Shown here: positions 60,392 to 64,000 of the stretch, one piece after another | Numbering within the stretch: position 1 is the stretch's first letter | Layout of the letters: each line of letters opens with the position of its first letter | Assembly (NCBI GenBank): GCA_015178975.1 | Contig: WHVD01000011.1 | Span: forward strand, 744,001 to 808,000 | Origin: Hysterangium stoloniferum | Taxonomy: Eukaryota; Basidiomycota; Agaricomycetes; Hysterangiales; Hysterangiaceae | DNA length: 64,000 nt | Direction of reading: 5' to 3' | The notes under the pieces: generated by a model | What the model saw: the letters and a program-made list of their open reading frames with translations, nothing else | What the model was told of the DNA's origin: nothing | Database searches by the model: none | Made by a program: the position numbers and the translations under genes

Positions 60392-63015
60392 TCAATGAAT
60401 TGGCGGAACGCGTGCAGGACGGTAGAGTACCGCCGATGGACGACGAGTCCTGAGCTCGAGAACCTCGTCATCTGAAGAATCATCTTCATGCTCATCAGTA
60501 CCGCCGTCATCAAAGACGTCGCTCGAGATGCCATCGTCAGAGGCGGAAGCAGAACCGAAGGATCGTGCGAGGGGGCTACGAACCCGTGGAGGGTGTGGGG
60601 GTAGCTCGATGAGTGCCTGTCGGGCGGTGCTGTCGCTCGAATCGCTCAACGTCATCTCTGCCATCTGTGAGCTTACATGTACCGCGGCAAAGCCGTTTCC
60701 GTTTGGGTTTCCGTTTGGGTTTGCGGCGCCATTCCCTATGTCGCAACTGCAACTGTAATCACTCACGTGTCCAGGGGCATCGACATACCCGCCGGCACCA
60801 AACTTGACCACACTTTTGTTGAAGTCCTGAATCACACGCACGCTTCCCGAACCTACAACGTCAGAGCCTGTCGAGTCAAAATTCTCAACATCCAATCGAG
60901 GCGCCGGTGACCCCCAGCTCGATGCCCTCCTTGCAGGAGTCAAGCCTACATCTAGCTCTTCTGTCCCAGCTCTCGGCCTTGACGTGCCCAGTGTTTCAGC
61001 GCTTGTCCGTCCATTCGCCTCTTTCCCGCCATCCCCTTTGGAGTTTCGTATGCCTTTTGCTGCTTTCCGTGAGCTGTTTGAACGCACAACGCGCGTAAAG
61101 CGGCTTGTCAGACTCGGCTGTTCTTCAGGTGTCGTGGGGCTCGACTTAGACGATATGGAAGTACCATCGCTGGGCTTGGGGGCGTGGAGCGACTCAGACT
61201 GACGACGCTTGCTCCATGGGATGTGCGTGCGGCGGTCGGGTGTTGATGTGGATGTTGATGTTGATGGGCCTGCGAGAGGAGGAGAGGAGGGAGATTGTGG
61301 ATTTTCTAAGAGACCGGCGGATGAGTTACGTCGCCAGAAAATAGATGATGTCGTTGTACTGCTGAGATCAACATCACTATCGTTCGTGAGGCTGCCGCTG
61401 CGCGAGGGGGACGCTCCTGAGCCGAACGTGAAGCGCTTGAGTCTGCTCCTAGGACGGCAGCTGCGTGCATGGCATGGGGATGAGGCGGCCTGCTCAAGTA
61501 GATGGCTCGAACCGGAGGCACTGGGTGTGGAGGTTGATGGACTGCGTGTAGACCGCGACGATCCAGACCGACCGCTGAGTGTTGTGGGAACGCGCTTGAT
61601 TGTACTCGCAATGCGGGCGACAAGACCAGGGTAGGAATACCAGGCTCGTTTGATAGCACTCCTGGCCTCTTCTTCTGTGACAACAACGCGAGTGTCAATA
61701 TTCTGCGTTGTTTCACGAATCCGGTGGTGGTTGTCTTGAGGAGTACCATAAAGAACCCAGGGAATTTGCTGCATACAGTCAGATTATCCATCAGCAAAAG
61801 GGCTACTCACACCACTCACGTTAATCTCAGCCAGCGTGATCCTTTGGAATTGATCTTTCGCTAGCAACCTCGACAATAGGTCAACCACAATCCATCCAAC
61901 CTCCTTCCCTTCAAGCTTCCTCTCCCTTCCACCGGTCGGAATGCGATCTCTCGCCATAGTCTCTGGGATCTTAAAATCCTCGGTACAAATTGCCTTGAAC
62001 ATGACGAACTCGGAATGACCCTCCCAAGGTACTTTCCCAAACAATAGACAGTAAAAGGTCACACCTAACGCCCATATGTCGATCTGCTTCGTTATTGGCT
62101 GGGGTGTGAAAGTGGCAACATTCGTTGATAACGACTTCTCTTCGAAAGAGATATCAGGTATGGTGCATAGTTCAGGCGCAAAAAAAGCAGGACTGCCCGC
62201 TGTCTTGGATAGACCGGCTTCGTCACAGAGTGAGGGGTCATTGGTGGTAGCGGTAAAGTGGGACACGCCAAAGTCGCAAATCTTGACGGATTGGCAGTTT
62301 GCGGTCCATAAGAGGTTAGCTGGCTTAATGTCGCGGTGGATGATACCTTGATGGTGAACTGTGATTGTGTATCAATATATATCGTACTGTGGGAAACAAG
62401 ATAATGGTACACACGGTATTCCAAGCCGAGCGTAACGTCACGCAAAATACGTTGTATCTGGTTCAGATGGAGTACAGGTTCCCCGACCTCGTCACGATTC
62501 CTTAACCTCCACTTCACTTCTCCGCCTTCTAAATTTTCCATTACTGGTTATGTTGACATGATCAACTGGGACACATGACAGCAAAGGACAATAGGACATA
62601 CCCAGATACACCTTCTTACTTGCAGGATCATCTATAACTTCGAGAAGACGCACGACATTGGGATGTGTACACTTTTTCATAACTGCGATCTCCTTTCGAA
62701 TTTTGGCCTCAGTTTCTTCCTGTGCGGTTGGGGGAGGAACGTCCGGACGGAGAGACTTTGGGAGTTTTCGATTGTGGGGGTCGTTTCGCTTCATGATTTT
62801 GATTGCCTGTGGGAGATGATTGAAAGACCGTTGACAGTAGCTTAACGTCCTCTTACCACTGCTTGGTTGTTTACAGTGTCTCTCGCCTGCACGACCTTAC
62901 CATGCATGCCCTCTCCCAGAGGAATACCAAATACATACTGGTTGACGCCTGGATGCTTGTGGTCGTGGTCGAGAGACCGTCTAATAGTATGAGTTTCGAC
63001 GACGTTACTTGACAT
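60392..63015 (-). CDS. CaMKK-like SNF1/AMPK-activating Ser/Thr kinase
   Basis: Likely upstream kinase of SNF1/AMPK (relatives: mammalian CaMKK, fission yeast Ssp1, budding yeast Sak1/Tos3/Elm1). Exons (minus strand): 63015-62857, 62806-62602, 62543-62415, 62358-61820, 61768-60392, giving 802 aa in phase. Catalytic motifs: GIPLGEGMHGKV loop near residue 35, AIKIMKR lysine near 56, a Pro-rich insert (KSLRPDVPPPTAQE) after it as in the CaMKK RP segment, HPNVVRLLEVIDD, HRDIKPANLLW, CDFGVSHF, SKTAGSPAFFAPELC and DIWALGVTFYCLLFG. The ~460-residue C-terminal exon is Ser/Thr-rich and disordered, with an acidic patch near the end, probably regulatory (inference). No defect seen. Confidence 0.92.
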
Positions 63016-63714
63016 TGTAGTTGAGGGTGCTCATTGAAGATGGGAGATGGGGAAGAAGACTATAGAGGAGACGAAACGAAGCAACTGCAGCTTAAGCGAC
63101 CATGGTTGTGATGCTGTAATCGCTGTTTGCCCCTGTTTGTGTTTGGAGATTCCCACGGTAAAAGTGTTTAATAATGGGATTGTCTCGGGTTCTCTTTAGT
63201 CCCATACGGTGGCTTTATTCAACGATGTGGATCTAGGAAAAGATTGAGATTTTAATTTTGAAACAAGCTCTGTAATATCCTCGTTTAAAATCATTCATTA
63301 TCGCGCTGATCCTCGCTTATTTTTTAGCCAAGAGTTTAAGCAACGGGCGCCAGTATTCATGTCAAATAAAATCTCCTGCGTGCCAAGGCAACCGTATATA
63401 GCCAGGCGGGTCGACTCCAGAGACGAGGGTATGCGATGTCTCCACTCCCAAGTTTCCTCTTTAAAACAATAAGTCATTGTTTCCGACCCTGAGCAACGAC
63501 CCTCGTTACATAACTTTGGGACATCAACACTAATTTATTCACCCTACAATCGGCTGTGTATCCTTATGCATTCCTTGTCAAGTTCTTCCGAGGATATGCT
63601 AAAATCCAAAAGGGTAAGCTATGCCAAACATCCGACGGAAAATTGAACATGATGTCAAATTTCAGCACTCATTTGTGATACACTTTTACCGTCTTTTCCC
63701 GCAACACCACATAC
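63016..63714. other. Kinase upstream region
   Basis: About 700 bp between the kinase start and the stop of the edge ORF; presumed promoter. No gene seen. Confidence 0.5.
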
Positions 63715-64000
63715 TTATAGCTCCTTTTTCAAAATCCATAGCCTTTCCTTCCTCACAATCCCAGGTAGTCTCACCTTGCTCCAAATACCAAGGGGCAGCA
63801 TCCGCATACCTTCCAGTCCCTGTACGCTTCCTAGCACACGCCAACGCTCTTCTCTCCGCACAGCTTCGCCGTCCACGACGTCACCATCTTCTCTCACCCC
63901 AAACTCATTAACCCGTTCGGTAATCACCCACTCAACTCCCCCGAAATCTTCCAATCCCTCCGTTTTGTCATATTTCACCCGCAACACGTGGTCCAGGGGC
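63715..64000 (-). CDS. Partial ORF cut by window edge
   Basis: An open frame enters at the right edge and runs on the minus strand to a stop at 63715 (about 95 codons visible, including LEDFGGVEWVITERVNEFG and ERWRVLGSVQGLEG). It may be the last exon of a gene lying to the right. Product not recognised. A GTGAGA at about 63775 could instead start an intron. Confidence 0.4.
   Translation of the reverse strand, partial: PLDHVLRVKYDKTEGLEDFGGVEWVITERVNEFGVREDGDVVDGEAVRREERWRVLGSVQGLEGMRMLPLGIWSKVRLPGIVRKERLWILKKEL

Noticed and set aside
60115..60534. 139-codon minus-strand ORF after the kinase
   Set aside because: It overlaps the kinase 3' end in another frame and reads through the untranslated region; no family pattern.

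Overview
The window looks like nuclear DNA of a mushroom-forming basidiomycete (Agaricomycetes). The evidence is genes cut by many 48-70 bp GT-AG introns, very small exons, two domain families typical of that group (DUF6533-type membrane protein and DUF7918), a vacuolar AVT3-type transporter, a Ty1/copia retrotransposon and a laccase-like multicopper oxidase. Exon models below were built by eye. Each was accepted only when phases agreed across every junction and the protein matched a known family pattern.

Left third (1-15 kb): an exon-dense DUF6533-like gene (524-2254). Then about 5 kb of AT-rich nested solo LTRs of two families (3.15-7.8 kb), two of them with perfect 5-bp target duplications. 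Then an intact AVT3-like transporter in ten exons (8644-11319), an intron-containing tRNA-Leu(CAA) on the minus strand, and a DUF7918 gene in seven exons.

Middle (15-34 kb): a UPF0014/FetB-like gene whose first exon is split by a young 5.5-kb copia element (305-bp LTRs that differ at one base; one stop codon in reverse transcriptase; primer site matching the anticodon arm of initiator tRNA-Met). Next come a TA-flanked MITE, an aromatic/aminoadipate-type aminotransferase, an intact second UPF0014 gene, a long coiled-coil tail-anchored protein with TQT repeats (possible KASH/dynein adaptor), and a short paralogue of its N-terminal half.

Right part (34-60 kb): four copies of a roughly 5-8 kb unit made of gene-X fragment, G-rich 37-bp minisatellite, spacer and multicopper oxidase. 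The first copy is inverted, giving a large palindrome centred near 39.45 kb; the others are in direct order. Copies 1-3 carry broken oxidase fragments that share one indel. Only the last unit keeps the full oxidase (57245-59848, 16 exons, 586 aa) and its divergent neighbour, a YggS/PLPBP homologue. In the intact oxidase the copper-binding His-Ser-His motif is assembled from four exons, two of them only 5 and 3 nt long; this is the most striking observation here. The right edge holds a CaMKK-like SNF1/AMPK-activating kinase (minus strand) and the end of a further ORF.

No dedicated gene cluster is evident. The window combines ordinary housekeeping genes with a rearrangement hotspot in which one oxidase locus has been amplified, inverted and eroded, together with several layers of transposon insertion.
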